Source: Cytophagales bacterium
GTDB taxonomy: Bacteria > Bacteroidota > Bacteroidia > Cytophagales > Cyclobacteriaceae
Length of the DNA: 35,587 nucleotides
Assembly (NCBI GenBank): GCA_027317105.1
Contig: DAHVFH010000009.1
Coordinates: forward strand, 1-35,587
Reading direction: 5' to 3'
How positions within the stretch are numbered: the stretch's first letter is position 1; every line of letters begins with the position of its first letter. Positions 8,678 to 16,804 of the stretch are shown one piece after another. A program made the position numbers and the translations under genes. The notes under the pieces were generated by a model that worked only from the letters and a program-made list of their open reading frames with translations, ran no database searches and was not told the DNA's origin.

Positions 8678-9319
8678 ATGATCTTAGATTCCCTTATGCC
8701 TGAATCCATTAGCCCCGAAACGATCATTCGCATTGGGGGGGTCGCACTGTTAGTTGCCATCGTCTTTGCTGAAACCGGATTGTTTTTTGGCTTTTTCCTC
8801 CCGGGTGACTCTTTATTGTTTACTGCCGGGTTATTTTGCCAAACGGATTTCATTAGCCTTTCCCCTGGAGTATTGATTCTACTTTTAATAGTTGCCGCAA
8901 CGTTGGGCACTGCTACTGGTTATTTCTTCGGTCGATGGACTGGAGATTTTTTTAGCCAGCGAAAAGAGAATTTCTTTTATCGTAAGAGGTATGTGGATCT
9001 CACTCAGGAATTTTTTCAGAAATATGGTATGATGGCTTTCGTATTTGGCCGTTTTATCCCTGTCGTCAGAACTTTTCTACCCATTCTTGCAGGAATTGCA
9101 AAAATTAATGTCAAACGATTTTGGCTTTATAATCTATTGGGGGCAACCTTGTGGGTTTCTTCTGTGGTAATGGCTGGATATTGGTTAAGCCAGCTTTTTC
9201 CATCGCTAACAGATTATTTGGGGTTAGTCGCGATCATCATGATCATCATTTCAACAGTACCGTTGATTTTATCGGTATTTAATAAAAAGGAGGCAGTTGC
9301 ACGGGAAGATTCCAAATGA
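8678..9319 (+). CDS. DedA family (SNARE-associated/VTT domain) membrane protein
   Basis: The product is a 213-residue integral membrane protein. DedA-family signatures are present: ETGLFFGFFLPGDSLL near the N-terminus and FGRFIPVVRTFLPILAGIA, holding the Arg and Pro of the family's conserved reentrant segment. DedA proteins of the VTT superfamily act in lipid scrambling, including recycling of undecaprenyl phosphate, and in membrane homeostasis. I chose ATG 8678 over an in-frame TTG at 8651, because the nine extra residues add nothing to the family and TTG is a poor start. A G7 run at 8735-8741 encodes Gly20-Gly21; losing or gaining one G brings a stop within about a dozen codons. The stop overlaps the next gene by 4 bases (ATGA), so the two are translationally coupled. 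Confidence 0.9.
   Translation: MILDSLMPESISPETIIRIGGVALLVAIVFAETGLFFGFFLPGDSLLFTAGLFCQTDFISLSPGVLILLLIVAATLGTATGYFFGRWTGDFFSQRKENFFYRKRYVDLTQEFFQKYGMMAFVFGRFIPVVRTFLPILAGIAKINVKRFWLYNLLGATLWVSSVVMAGYWLSQLFPSLTDYLGLVAIIMIIISTVPLILSVFNKKEAVAREDSK
8735..8741 (+). repeat. G7 homopolymer at the start of dedA
   Basis: Seven consecutive G encode Gly20, Gly21 and the first base of Val22. By direct reading, eight G leads to TGA after 12 more codons and six G to TAG after three. The tract is thus placed to act as an on/off slippage site, as in phase-variable genes. Variation itself is not shown. Confidence 0.5.
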
Positions 9320-9699
9320 AAAGAAGAAATTCACTTCAAACACACCTTTTAATTGACCCCACTGCACTTGCTGCTGCGTGTATCATTTCTGTATTATTCG
9401 CATTCGGTACGCAAAATTATTTTTTAAGTGCAAAAAGAAATTTGAGTGATGCTAAAAACCAAACAATTGTTTGTTTAAAAGCTCCTGACAATTTATCTCC
9501 ACAAGACCGGCCTACTATTTGGGAGTTGGCTAATCCTAAAGCTTTTCAAGAAACAAATAAAAAAAATAGTCATCTCTTTGTGACTTTCCATGAACACCGG
9601 GATTATAAGATCAGGTTACAGGGCTTTATTTATGGACTTTTTCAACCTTCGGCTTGGCTACCTTCTATACCAATAACCTACCGGAAGTTGATTATTTAA
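9316..9699 (+). CDS. Uncharacterised small membrane-anchored protein
   Basis: The 127-residue product is not one I recognise. It has one hydrophobic segment near the N-terminus (about 17-36, from ALAAACIISVLFAFG) that could be a signal anchor, then a polar region of about 90 residues with no motif I can name. The ATG overlaps the dedA stop by 4 bases (ATGA), which strongly suggests it is a real, coupled gene. A role linked to DedA in envelope or lipid homeostasis is only a guess from position. Codon use looks like that of its neighbours. Confidence 0.55.
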   Translation: MKRRNSLQTHLLIDPTALAAACIISVLFAFGTQNYFLSAKRNLSDAKNQTIVCLKAPDNLSPQDRPTIWELANPKAFQETNKKNSHLFVTFHEHRDYKIRLQGFIYGLFQPSAWLPSIPITYRKLII

Positions 9700-9816
9700 G
9701 ATTTTAAATTGCCAAGTAGTTGCGGATTTCACTTCTGCCGTGCATCTTTAAACCCTAAAGTTCATAAAAATTAATTTGAAACCATTTATTTAACCCTTAA
9801 CCTATAACTTAACGTT

Positions 9817-10647
9817 ATGAAAACTCCCTCCAAGTCCTCTTCATCTTCTTCCTTAGGCGAAAGCTTCAAATCCGTTTTTGCCGCAGTAGTAATTCCGTTG
9901 GAACTTATTGGTGCCATTTTGCTATTCGTATACGTGCTGGGCAGCCCAGACAACTTCGCAGGGGGAGACAATGCTAACCATCCACTTCCTGGTAATTATC
10001 TCGGGATTGTTTATAAAGGCGGATACATTGTGCCGATACTGATGTCGCTCATGTTTATGGTTATTACCTTCGCTATCGAGCGGTTTATTACCATCAGCAT
10101 GGCTACCGGTAAGAACAGCACACAAAGTTTCATTAAAAAAGTAAAAAGCCTGATGGACTCAAATAATGTTGACCAGGCCATCAGCGAATGCGACAAACAA
10201 AAAGGTTCTGTAGCCAGTGTGATCAAAGCTGGTCTGTCTAAGTTTAATGAGCTTTCAAAAAACAACACCATCGAAATTGATAAGCGCATCCAGTTGATTC
10301 AAAAAGATATTGAAGAAACAACCCAACTGGAAATGCCCATGTTGGAGAAAAATTTGGTGATCATTGCAACGATCGCTTCCATTGCCACTTTGTTGGGGCT
10401 ATTGGGAACCGTGCTTGGTATGATCAAATCATTTGCTGCTTTGGCCACAGCCGGAGCCCCCGATTCAGTTGCCTTGGCCAATGGTATTTCTGAAGCCTTG
10501 ATCAATACAGCGTTGGGCATTGGAACTTCTGCTTTAGCCATTATTTTCTACAATTTCTTTACCAGCAAAATTGATGCACTTACTTATGGCATTGATGAAG
10601 CTGGCTTCAGCATCGTTCAAAATTTTACGGCACAAGCCAAAGTATAA
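9817..10647 (+). CDS. exbB: ExbB, MotA/TolQ/ExbB proton channel subunit (TonB system)
   Basis: The 276-residue product belongs to the MotA/TolQ/ExbB family and forms the inner-membrane proton channel that energises TonB. The first membrane segment is near residues 18-43 and the second near 65-88. The C-terminal pair carries the family signature (TLLGLLGTVLGMIKSF, then ALINTALGIGTSALAIIFYN) with the channel Thr retained in both helices. It starts the operon exbB-exbD-exbD-tonB, and exbD follows after 22 bases. Energy users in the window include the SusC transporter. The leader ends in ...CTATAACTTAACGTTATG, A/T-rich without a Shine-Dalgarno. A TAATTTG box at 9772-9778 could be a -7 element but has no matching -33. 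Confidence 0.95.
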   Translation: MKTPSKSSSSSSLGESFKSVFAAVVIPLELIGAILLFVYVLGSPDNFAGGDNANHPLPGNYLGIVYKGGYIVPILMSLMFMVITFAIERFITISMATGKNSTQSFIKKVKSLMDSNNVDQAISECDKQKGSVASVIKAGLSKFNELSKNNTIEIDKRIQLIQKDIEETTQLEMPMLEKNLVIIATIASIATLLGLLGTVLGMIKSFAALATAGAPDSVALANGISEALINTALGIGTSALAIIFYNFFTSKIDALTYGIDEAGFSIVQNFTAQAKV

Positions 10648-10669
10648 AACGTTTTAAACTAAAAAAGTT

Positions 10670-11302
10670 ATGTCAAAAGTAAAGATGCATCGGAGCACAC
10701 CTTCCATCGACATGACTCCGATGGTGGATCTGGCGTTCCTGCTCGTTACGTTCTTCATGCTAACGGCTACGGCCAGACCTGATGAACCGGTGCAAGTGGC
10801 AACACCAACTTCTGTTTCGGAGATGCCTATACCCGACAGGGATATGATTATTATCAGCATCGGGAAAGACAATAAAGTGTACTTTACGGTGGATGGTAAA
10901 TTCACGCGTCCAAAAATGCTGAGGGAAATGGGTAAAATCTATAATATTTCGTTTACGCAAGAGGAAGAAGATATTTTCGCAGTGCTAACAACTTTTGGAA
11001 TTCCTATCCAAAACCTGAAACAGTTTCTGGACTTGGGTCGGGAAGAACGAAAGCAGATTGAGCAAACTGGTATTCCTGTCGATTCACTCAATAACCAATT
11101 AAAAGATTGGGTGCTGCAAGCTAGATTGGCCAATCCAAAGGTTAGGATTGCTATCAAAGGAGATGATGATGCCACTTATTCTGTAGTGAAAAAGATAATT
11201 AGCACTCTTTTGGATAGAAAGGTGAACAGGTTCAACCTTATAACAGGAAAGGAAGAAATACCTGAAGAAATGAGAAAAGCAGCGGTGAAAAAACCGTCTT
11301 AG
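10670..11302 (+). CDS. exbD: ExbD/TolR biopolymer transport protein, long form
   Basis: The 210-residue ExbD has the single N-terminal membrane helix with the proton-relay Asp (Asp20 in TPMVDLAFLLVTFFML). The periplasmic domain is longer than the 130-170 residues usual for the family. About 80 extra residues rich in charged and Gln residues (from FTRPKMLREMGKIYNI to LKDWVLQARLANP) interrupt the normal ExbD fold before the C-terminal VRIAIKGDDDATYSVVKKI segment. Tandem ExbD paralogues, one with an insertion, are usual in Bacteroidota TonB operons. ExbD works with ExbB to convert proton flow into TonB motion. Confidence 0.93.
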   Translation: MSKVKMHRSTPSIDMTPMVDLAFLLVTFFMLTATARPDEPVQVATPTSVSEMPIPDRDMIIISIGKDNKVYFTVDGKFTRPKMLREMGKIYNISFTQEEEDIFAVLTTFGIPIQNLKQFLDLGREERKQIEQTGIPVDSLNNQLKDWVLQARLANPKVRIAIKGDDDATYSVVKKIISTLLDRKVNRFNLITGKEEIPEEMRKAAVKKPS

Positions 11303-11323
11303 TAAAATCTAAAACATAATATT

Positions 11324-11833
11324 ATGTCAGAAATAGCCCAAAGCGGTGGTGGTGGTAAAAAAGGCGGTAAGGTCAGGAGTAAAAAAACCTCCACGCGTAT
11401 CGATATGACCCCAATGGTGGACTTAGCGTTCTTGCTGCTCACCTTCTTTATTTTGACCACTACGCTATCCAAACCGACAACCATGGAAATTACCATGCCC
11501 GAGAAAGTGAAGGAAGACGACAAGCAGCCAGAAGTAAATGAGAAAAAAGTGCTTACGCTAGTGTTGGGGGAAAATGATAAGGTGTATTGGTACGTTGGCA
11601 TCACCGACCCCAAAGTGACGAAGGCAAATTTTTCTAAAGACGGCATCCGCAAAGTGCTTCTTGAAAAAAAGGCAGAGATCAGGGATATGATTGTACTAAT
11701 CAAGGCGTTGGATGAATCCAAATACAAAAATCTGGTTGACATCCTTGATGAAATAACAATTACCAATATTCAACGATTTGCCATTGTAGACGTTACCCCG
11801 GTAGATAAGGAACTTGTAAAAGAAGCGATATGA
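11324..11833 (+). CDS. exbD: ExbD/TolR biopolymer transport protein, second copy
   Basis: The 169-residue ExbD starts 21 bases after the first exbD. A Gly/Lys-rich cytosolic tail precedes the membrane helix, which holds the essential Asp (Asp33 in TPMVDLAFLLLTFFIL). The STRIDMTPMVDLAFLL stretch closely resembles the first copy, so the pair probably arose by duplication and may form heteromers. The stop overlaps the tonB start by 4 bases (ATGA), implying coupled translation. Confidence 0.94.
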   Translation: MSEIAQSGGGGKKGGKVRSKKTSTRIDMTPMVDLAFLLLTFFILTTTLSKPTTMEITMPEKVKEDDKQPEVNEKKVLTLVLGENDKVYWYVGITDPKVTKANFSKDGIRKVLLEKKAEIRDMIVLIKALDESKYKNLVDILDEITITNIQRFAIVDVTPVDKELVKEAI

Positions 11834-12624
11834 AAAACGAAATAAAATCCGCTAAAAGTTGGGAAGACATAGTTTTTGAAAACCGCAATAAGGATTATGG
11901 AGCCTATTCCCTTCGTAAGATTTATTCAAGAAATGTGGTGATGGCTTCGGTTGTTGCCCTGCTCATCGTTGGTTTTGTATTAGCCGCACCCAACATCGCG
12001 GCTTTTTTCAAAAGCGAAGAGGTTATCGAGCGGCCTAAGTTTAAAACTACGGTATCGTTGGAACAACCACCCCCAATCAATCCGGATCAGCCACCGCCAC
12101 CCAATATTCCTCCTCCACCAACTAAAACAATCATTAAATTTTTGCCACCTAAAGTGACAGACAAAGAGGTAGTTGAAGAGGAGAAAATGCCTACCATTGA
12201 AGAAATCAAACAAAACGACACTGGCTCTGAAAATATTGAAGGTTCAGGGGAAGTTGTTTTTGATGAGCCTGTGGCCGAAGTGGTGAAGGGTGATGGTGAC
12301 GCAAACAAGATTTTCACATTTGTTGAGCAATCCGCAGAACCTGTTGGAGGCTTGGAAGCATTTTACAAATGGGTCGGCAAAAATATCCGCTACCCAGCCG
12401 CAGCCAGAAGGATGGGTATGGAAGGAAAAGTGTTTGTTAAGTTTGTGATTGAGCCCACAGGGGTTATTTCTAGCATAGAGGTCGTTAAAGGGTTTAACGG
12501 GGAATGTGATAAGGAAGCTGCCCGTGTAATTTCCATTGCTCCAAGGTGGAAGCCTGGAAAACAAAGCGGAAGGCCTGTTCGTCAAGCTTATACCCTGCCG
12601 ATTACGTTCAAATTATCAGAATAG
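11830..12624 (+). CDS. tonB: TonB energy transducer
   Basis: The 264-residue TonB has an N-terminal cytosolic segment (WEDIVFENRNKDYGAYSLRK, typical of Bacteroidota TonB), one membrane helix (about 37-55) and a proline-rich periplasmic spacer at about 76-98 with repeated PPPP/NIPPPP runs. The C-terminal TonB domain spans about 175-263 (GGLEAFYKWVGKNIRYPAAA, GKVFVKFVIEPTG, RWKPGKQSGRPVRQ, LPITFKL). It spans the periplasm and contacts the plug of TonB-dependent receptors such as the SusC protein encoded upstream. It is coupled to exbD by a 4-base overlap. The complete exbB-exbD-exbD-tonB set suggests a housekeeping TonB system. Confidence 0.96.
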   Translation: MKNEIKSAKSWEDIVFENRNKDYGAYSLRKIYSRNVVMASVVALLIVGFVLAAPNIAAFFKSEEVIERPKFKTTVSLEQPPPINPDQPPPPNIPPPPTKTIIKFLPPKVTDKEVVEEEKMPTIEEIKQNDTGSENIEGSGEVVFDEPVAEVVKGDGDANKIFTFVEQSAEPVGGLEAFYKWVGKNIRYPAAARRMGMEGKVFVKFVIEPTGVISSIEVVKGFNGECDKEAARVISIAPRWKPGKQSGRPVRQAYTLPITFKLSE

Positions 12625-12688
12625 TATTTCTATTGATCCATTAGATCCAAGTCCATACAAGACCGGGATTTAATGGATTTTTTAATTT

Positions 12689-12886
12689 ATGATCGAATCT
12701 ATTTCTAAATATTTTGCTGTACTCATGTGCCTGGTCTATGTGATCTTGGGTGCAGGATTAATATGGGGTTCCCGGGATGTCTTTAATGTACCCACAAAAT
12801 ATTCTTTACCCATGGGGGCGATACTCATGGGCTACGGTTTTTTTCGTGGCTATCGCATTTATCTAAAACATTTTCGGGACTCGTGA
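12689..12886 (+). CDS. Small two-helix membrane protein of the TonB operon
   Basis: The 65-residue product has two predicted membrane segments, about 8-27 (YFAVLMCLVYVILGAGLIWG) and 40-56 (LPMGAILMGYGFFRGYRIYL), with a short loop between. I recognise it only as the small hypothetical protein commonly found after tonB in Bacteroidota. Its stop overlaps the GTG start of the PstS-like gene by 4 bases (GTGA), so it is very probably translated and coupled to that lipoprotein. No function can be assigned. Confidence 0.75.
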   Translation: MIESISKYFAVLMCLVYVILGAGLIWGSRDVFNVPTKYSLPMGAILMGYGFFRGYRIYLKHFRDS

Positions 12887-13827
12887 AGCTATCGCATACC
12901 CTACTTCTGAGTATCATTCTGTGGTCTTGCCAAGACCGTGATAAAAGTGGCAAAATTCTGGATACGCCAACCTCTGGCACCATTAAAATTACGGTTGATG
13001 AATCGCTGAAGCCATTGCTACAAGCAGAGGTGGAAGGCTTTGAAGGAACTTATGCAGGCGCTCATTTCAAGGTAGCCTACACCTCGGAACTGAAGGCTAT
13101 TCAAGATTTATTGGTAGATAGCGCGCGCCTGGCTGTGGTTACCCGTAAATTATATCCTTCCGAAAAGAAAAAATTAGATTCCGTTAAAATCATTGCCACA
13201 CAAGTGGTCATTGCAAAAGAGGCGATCGCTTTGATCGTAAATAAAGACAACCCCGACAGTCTTATTCGTTGGGATCAATTGCGCGATATCCTTCAAGGGA
13301 AATCAAAACAATGGAAACAATTATACCCTTCTTCCAAACTTGGCGACCTTCAACTGGTCTTTGATCATCCACAGTCAGGCATTGTTCGATACATCATGGA
13401 CACCCTTCATATCGAAAACCTACCACCGTATTGTTTTGCGGCCACGACCAATGAAGAAGTTGTCAATTATATCTCTAAAACAAAAAATGCGATAGGCCTG
13501 ATTGGACTGAGCTGGATTAGCGATACCGATGACCCAGCCGCCAATAAATTTTTAGAAACCATCAAAGTCATGGGTATTGCAAAGGATGAAGAAGATTATC
13601 TAAAGCCCTATAAAGCCTACATTGCCTTGAAAAAATACCCGCTTTCGCGCGAGGTCATCATGATTAGCCGTGAGGCGCGCACCGGGCTAGGAAGCGGATT
13701 CATTTCCTATGCTGCCAGTGATAAAGGCCAACGTATCGTTCTTAAAGCTGGACTCGTACCGGCTAAAGCCCCAGTAAGGTTGGTAGAGATCAATCGGGAA
13801 CCACTAAAAAAAATCGTAAAAGATTAA
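12883..13827 (+). CDS. PstS-like periplasmic substrate-binding lipoprotein
   Basis: The 314-residue product has a lipoprotein signal ending in LWSC (Cys16) and a PBP-like fold related to phosphate-binding PstS. Recognisable parts are IKITVDESLKPLLQAEVEGF, LAVVTRKL, VVIAKEAIALIVNKDNP, LRDILQGK, VFDHPQSGIVRYI and NAIGLIGLSWI. The phosphate-coordinating stretches of classical PstS are replaced: ITVDES where a GAGATF-like motif is usual, and DHPQSGIVRY where SGT is usual. Phosphate binding is therefore uncertain. No pstC, pstA or pstB is nearby. It starts at GTG 12883 inside the previous stop. The family is often found in Bacteroidota TonB operons, so it may serve outer-membrane uptake or sensing rather than an ABC importer. 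Confidence 0.85.
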   Translation: MKLSHTLLLSIILWSCQDRDKSGKILDTPTSGTIKITVDESLKPLLQAEVEGFEGTYAGAHFKVAYTSELKAIQDLLVDSARLAVVTRKLYPSEKKKLDSVKIIATQVVIAKEAIALIVNKDNPDSLIRWDQLRDILQGKSKQWKQLYPSSKLGDLQLVFDHPQSGIVRYIMDTLHIENLPPYCFAATTNEEVVNYISKTKNAIGLIGLSWISDTDDPAANKFLETIKVMGIAKDEEDYLKPYKAYIALKKYPLSREVIMISREARTGLGSGFISYAASDKGQRIVLKAGLVPAKAPVRLVEINREPLKKIVKD

Positions 13828-13956
13828 ATGGCATGATTTTTCCTATTATTGCTATTTGAAGGCAATTAGGATCTAAATCGTAGCTGTTTTTGATGTTCAC
13901 TTGGAAAATCCATTGTACTGTATTTTCTTTAACTTTAATTTAATTTTATACTCTAA

Positions 13957-15597
13957 ATGCGATCTATGAAAAAGATACTTGGTTTTATGCAGTTTGGCAA
14001 TGTGGGAATAGCTGCTGCTTTTTGTTTGACCTTAACCTCTTCCTTGGCACAAGAAGCTGAAATCAAAAATGCCGAAAGATTAATTGAGCAGGACAAAAAA
14101 AAGCAAGCGGTTGAAGTTTTGAAAAAAGCGTTGACCGATTTTCCCAACGCTACTCAACTGCATTATTACCTGGGGCATTCTCAGCTTGTAGCCGGGGATA
14201 CTAGCGCTGCAAAAAAGTCCTTCGAAATGGGATTGGAGGCCAACCCCAAAGAAGCTTTAAACTATGCAGGCTTGGGGCATATAATGGTCTTGGAAAAGAA
14301 AATAGATCAGGCTAAACCATTATTTGAAAGGGCTTATAAGTATGGGAAAAAAGATGTGGCTTCTCTTCAAGCTATAGCGGAAGCCGAAATCAATAATAAG
14401 GCATTGAGAAAAAATGCGCTCGAGATGTTGAACAGAGCCAAAGAAATGGAACCCACTAATGCAAAAACCTATATGCTTATTGGCGATTATCATTTATCAG
14501 AAAATAATGGTGGGGCTACTGCCAGTGCTCATGAAGATGCGGCAGCCGTTAATCCTGGCATTGCTGCCCCGTGGTACAAACATGCCCTATTATTCAAACG
14601 CTCAAGAAATATTGATATCGTAGAACAGGATCTGAAAAAGGCAATAAAAATTGACCCTGAATTCGCCTTGGCTCATAAAGAATTGGGTGAACTCTATTAT
14701 TTGAAGAAGGACGGAGAAAATGCAGCTAAACATTATAAAATTTATCTTGATTTGACAGATAGTCCAGCAAAAGACGATCGCTTCAAATACGCTTTCTTTT
14801 TATTCATGGCAAAAGACTATGGCAGTGCGAACAAAGAATTTAAAAGGCTAAGCGAGCAACCGGATGTAACATCTACCACCCTTAAGTTCTACGCCCAATC
14901 ACTATTGCAGGAAGGCGACTTGGCGGCTAGCCAAAAAGTCTTTGAGCAGTATATGAAAAACCCAGAAACGAAACTTGAGGCCGATGACTATTCGAACTAT
15001 GCGGTACTTCTTCAAAAACAAGATAAAGATTCCCTTGCCGCAATCGCTTTTCATCAGAGTTTAGCCTTGGATAAGGATCAGCCAGATATTGTTCAGACGC
15101 TCATTGACTATTACTTTAATAAAGTTAGAAAGTTCAAGGAATGCAGTGCCATTTGTCGTGAGGCTATAAAAATTAGAAAGAAGCCCTATGCCAATGACTA
15201 TTATACCTTAGGCCGTTCACTTTATCTGGAGAAGAAATATCCTCAGGCAGACAGTGCATTCGCCAAACTGATTGAGCTTAAACCCGACATTACTTTAGGA
15301 TATAATTGGGCTGCCCGTTCAAAATCACAACAAGATTCGCTTTTAACGGACGGTTTGGCAAAACCATTCTATGAAAAGGTGATCGAAATTGGCGAAAAGG
15401 ATAAAGACAATAATAAAAGTGAGTTGATTGCCGCCTACCAATATATGGGATCCTTTAATATGATCAAGCAGGACAATAAAATTGCAAAGGAATACTGGGA
15501 AAAGGTATTGGCCTTAGATCCTGAGGATACGAATGCTAAGGAGGCGTTAAAATACATTAACGCGTCCACACAAGCGGCACCAAAGCGGAGACGGTGA
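13957..15597 (+). CDS. Periplasmic tetratricopeptide-repeat protein of the TonB operon
   Basis: The 546-residue product has a signal peptide (from MKKILGFM to LTSSLAQ) and TPR units along most of its length, for example AVEVLKKALTDFPNATQLHY, ALNYAGLGHIMVLEKKIDQA, ALAHKELGELYYLKKDGENA and ADSAFAKLIELKPDITLGYN. It ends in a basic tail (APKRRR). ATG 13966 (MKK) is an alternative start giving a more typical signal peptide. TPRs scaffold protein complexes; here it may organise the TonB/ExbBD or PstS-like components, an inference from its conserved place in these operons. A 129-base gap precedes it, so a separate promoter is possible. A strong terminator follows, ending the operon. Confidence 0.88.
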   Translation: MRSMKKILGFMQFGNVGIAAAFCLTLTSSLAQEAEIKNAERLIEQDKKKQAVEVLKKALTDFPNATQLHYYLGHSQLVAGDTSAAKKSFEMGLEANPKEALNYAGLGHIMVLEKKIDQAKPLFERAYKYGKKDVASLQAIAEAEINNKALRKNALEMLNRAKEMEPTNAKTYMLIGDYHLSENNGGATASAHEDAAAVNPGIAAPWYKHALLFKRSRNIDIVEQDLKKAIKIDPEFALAHKELGELYYLKKDGENAAKHYKIYLDLTDSPAKDDRFKYAFFLFMAKDYGSANKEFKRLSEQPDVTSTTLKFYAQSLLQEGDLAASQKVFEQYMKNPETKLEADDYSNYAVLLQKQDKDSLAAIAFHQSLALDKDQPDIVQTLIDYYFNKVRKFKECSAICREAIKIRKKPYANDYYTLGRSLYLEKKYPQADSAFAKLIELKPDITLGYNWAARSKSQQDSLLTDGLAKPFYEKVIEIGEKDKDNNKSELIAAYQYMGSFNMIKQDNKIAKEYWEKVLALDPEDTNAKEALKYINASTQAAPKRRR

Positions 15598-15615
15598 TTT
15601 TCGAAAATTGTTTTC

Positions 15616-15666
15616 AAGGGCAAGGAAGTAAGTCAAATGCTAGACTTAACCTTGCCCTTATTATTT
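15616..15666 (+). terminator. Strong Rho-independent terminator after the TonB operon
   Basis: AAGGGCAAGG (15616-15625) pairs with CCTTGCCCTT (15650-15659). Inside that, TAAGTC pairs with GACTTA, leaving a loop of about eight bases. A T-rich run (TTATTATTTT) follows. This closes the 9817-15597 operon and makes the second exbB/exbD pair a separate unit. Confidence 0.9.
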
Positions 15667-15755
15667 TAAAGGATAACAAATGATGAGGATCACAATCCTT
15701 TTCCGACTTTTGCGTTATTCGTCAAAGATTTTAAACAAATTTTAAAAGCAAATCC

Positions 15756-16406
15756 ATGTTACTTCAAATTACTGCACCACAACAAGATGAATTAACTTTC
15801 ATTGAATTAATTATGAAAGGTGGGGTTGTAATGGTTCCCATTTTATTGTTGTCAGTGGCCGCTATTTACGTTACGGTAGAGCGTTATCTTTTTCTTCGAT
15901 CAACGATCAATCGGGATAGTAATTTTATAACCAAAATAGTTCGGGCTCTTTCTTCGGGAAACATAGCCGAAGCTAAGCGCTACGCACAAGATGAATCCTC
16001 TTCAACCGGTAAAATTATTTCAGTCGGAATTGACAGCATTGGCAGACCCATGCGTGAGATAGAGTCCATGATGGAATCAGCCACCAACATTGAAGTAGCA
16101 GAGATGGAGCGAAACACCGGCTACCTGGGCATTATTGCAGGCATAGCGCCCATGCTTGGGTTTATCGGAACCATCGTTGGTGTCATTCGTATTTTTTATA
16201 ACATATCGCTTTCCGACAACATTAGTATCGGGATTATTTCTGGTGGGCTTTACGAAAAAATGATTTCAAGCGGAAGTGGATTAGCCGTAGGCATCATGGC
16301 TTACATTGCATACCACATGTTGCAACTCCGCATTGGGCGCTTTACCTTACAGATCCAAAAAGATGTGTTTGATTTCATGCGTTCACTTCAAGTTCCTGCC
16401 AAATGA
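15756..16406 (+). CDS. Second ExbB/TolQ-family proton channel protein
   Basis: The 216-residue MotA/TolQ/ExbB-family protein is shorter than the first ExbB and lacks its N-terminal helix. Membrane segments lie near 22-43 (VMVPILLLSVAAIYVTVERY), near 129-153 (GIIAGIAPMLGFIGTIVGVI) and near 165-190. In the last helix the position usually filled by Thr (ALxTTAxG) is Ser (KMISSGSGLAVGIMAYI). The first of the two channel Thr residues (GFIGTIVG) is kept. No tonB follows, so it may share TonB, drive a Tol-Pal-like system or power something else. It is coupled to the downstream exbD by a 4-base overlap (ATGA). Confidence 0.9.
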   Translation: MLLQITAPQQDELTFIELIMKGGVVMVPILLLSVAAIYVTVERYLFLRSTINRDSNFITKIVRALSSGNIAEAKRYAQDESSSTGKIISVGIDSIGRPMREIESMMESATNIEVAEMERNTGYLGIIAGIAPMLGFIGTIVGVIRIFYNISLSDNISIGIISGGLYEKMISSGSGLAVGIMAYIAYHMLQLRIGRFTLQIQKDVFDFMRSLQVPAK

Positions 16407-16798
16407 AAATTAAGCGAAGCCATCACTTCGCAGCGGAAGTGGCTACTTCGGCCATGAACGACATCATGTTTTTCCTTCTACTGTTTTTCCTGATTATTTC
16501 TACGATGACTAACCCAAACATCATCAAAGTATTGGTGCCAAAGTCTAGCGAATCGCAATCGTTGAATAAAAAAACCATCACTCTCACGGTAACGAAAGAA
16601 AAGAGCTATTACATCAACGACAAACCCGTTCCCGCTGGCCAGTTAGAGCCAAAACTTCTCGATGCAATCCGCGGAGTGGATGAGCCTACCGTGGTCTTGC
16701 GTATTCCACGCGATCTTGAAATCCAGGATTTAGTGGACGTGCTTAAAATAGGTGTTAAAAACAAAATCAAAGTTGTTCTAGCTACGGCAAACAAATAG
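16403..16798 (+). CDS. ExbD/TolR-family protein paired with the second ExbB
   Basis: The 131-residue compact ExbD keeps the essential membrane Asp (Asp20 in AMNDIMFFLLLFFLIIST). The cytosolic lead-in differs from the operon-1 ExbDs: the DMTPMVD motif is replaced by SAMND. The periplasmic domain has the normal short ExbD fold (KTITLTVTKEKSYYINDKPV, PTVVLRIPRDLEIQDLVDVL). The start overlaps the exbB stop by 4 bases. The gene is convergent with the LytTR regulator, whose stop lies only six bases past this one. Confidence 0.92.
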   Translation: MKIKRSHHFAAEVATSAMNDIMFFLLLFFLIISTMTNPNIIKVLVPKSSESQSLNKKTITLTVTKEKSYYINDKPVPAGQLEPKLLDAIRGVDEPTVVLRIPRDLEIQDLVDVLKIGVKNKIKVVLATANK

Positions 16799-16804
16799 TC
16801 CCTT

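Noticed and set aside
11980..12585. Minus-strand open frames opposite tonB
   Set aside because: They are shadows of the proline-rich tonB gene, with Trp/Gly-rich translations and no family features.
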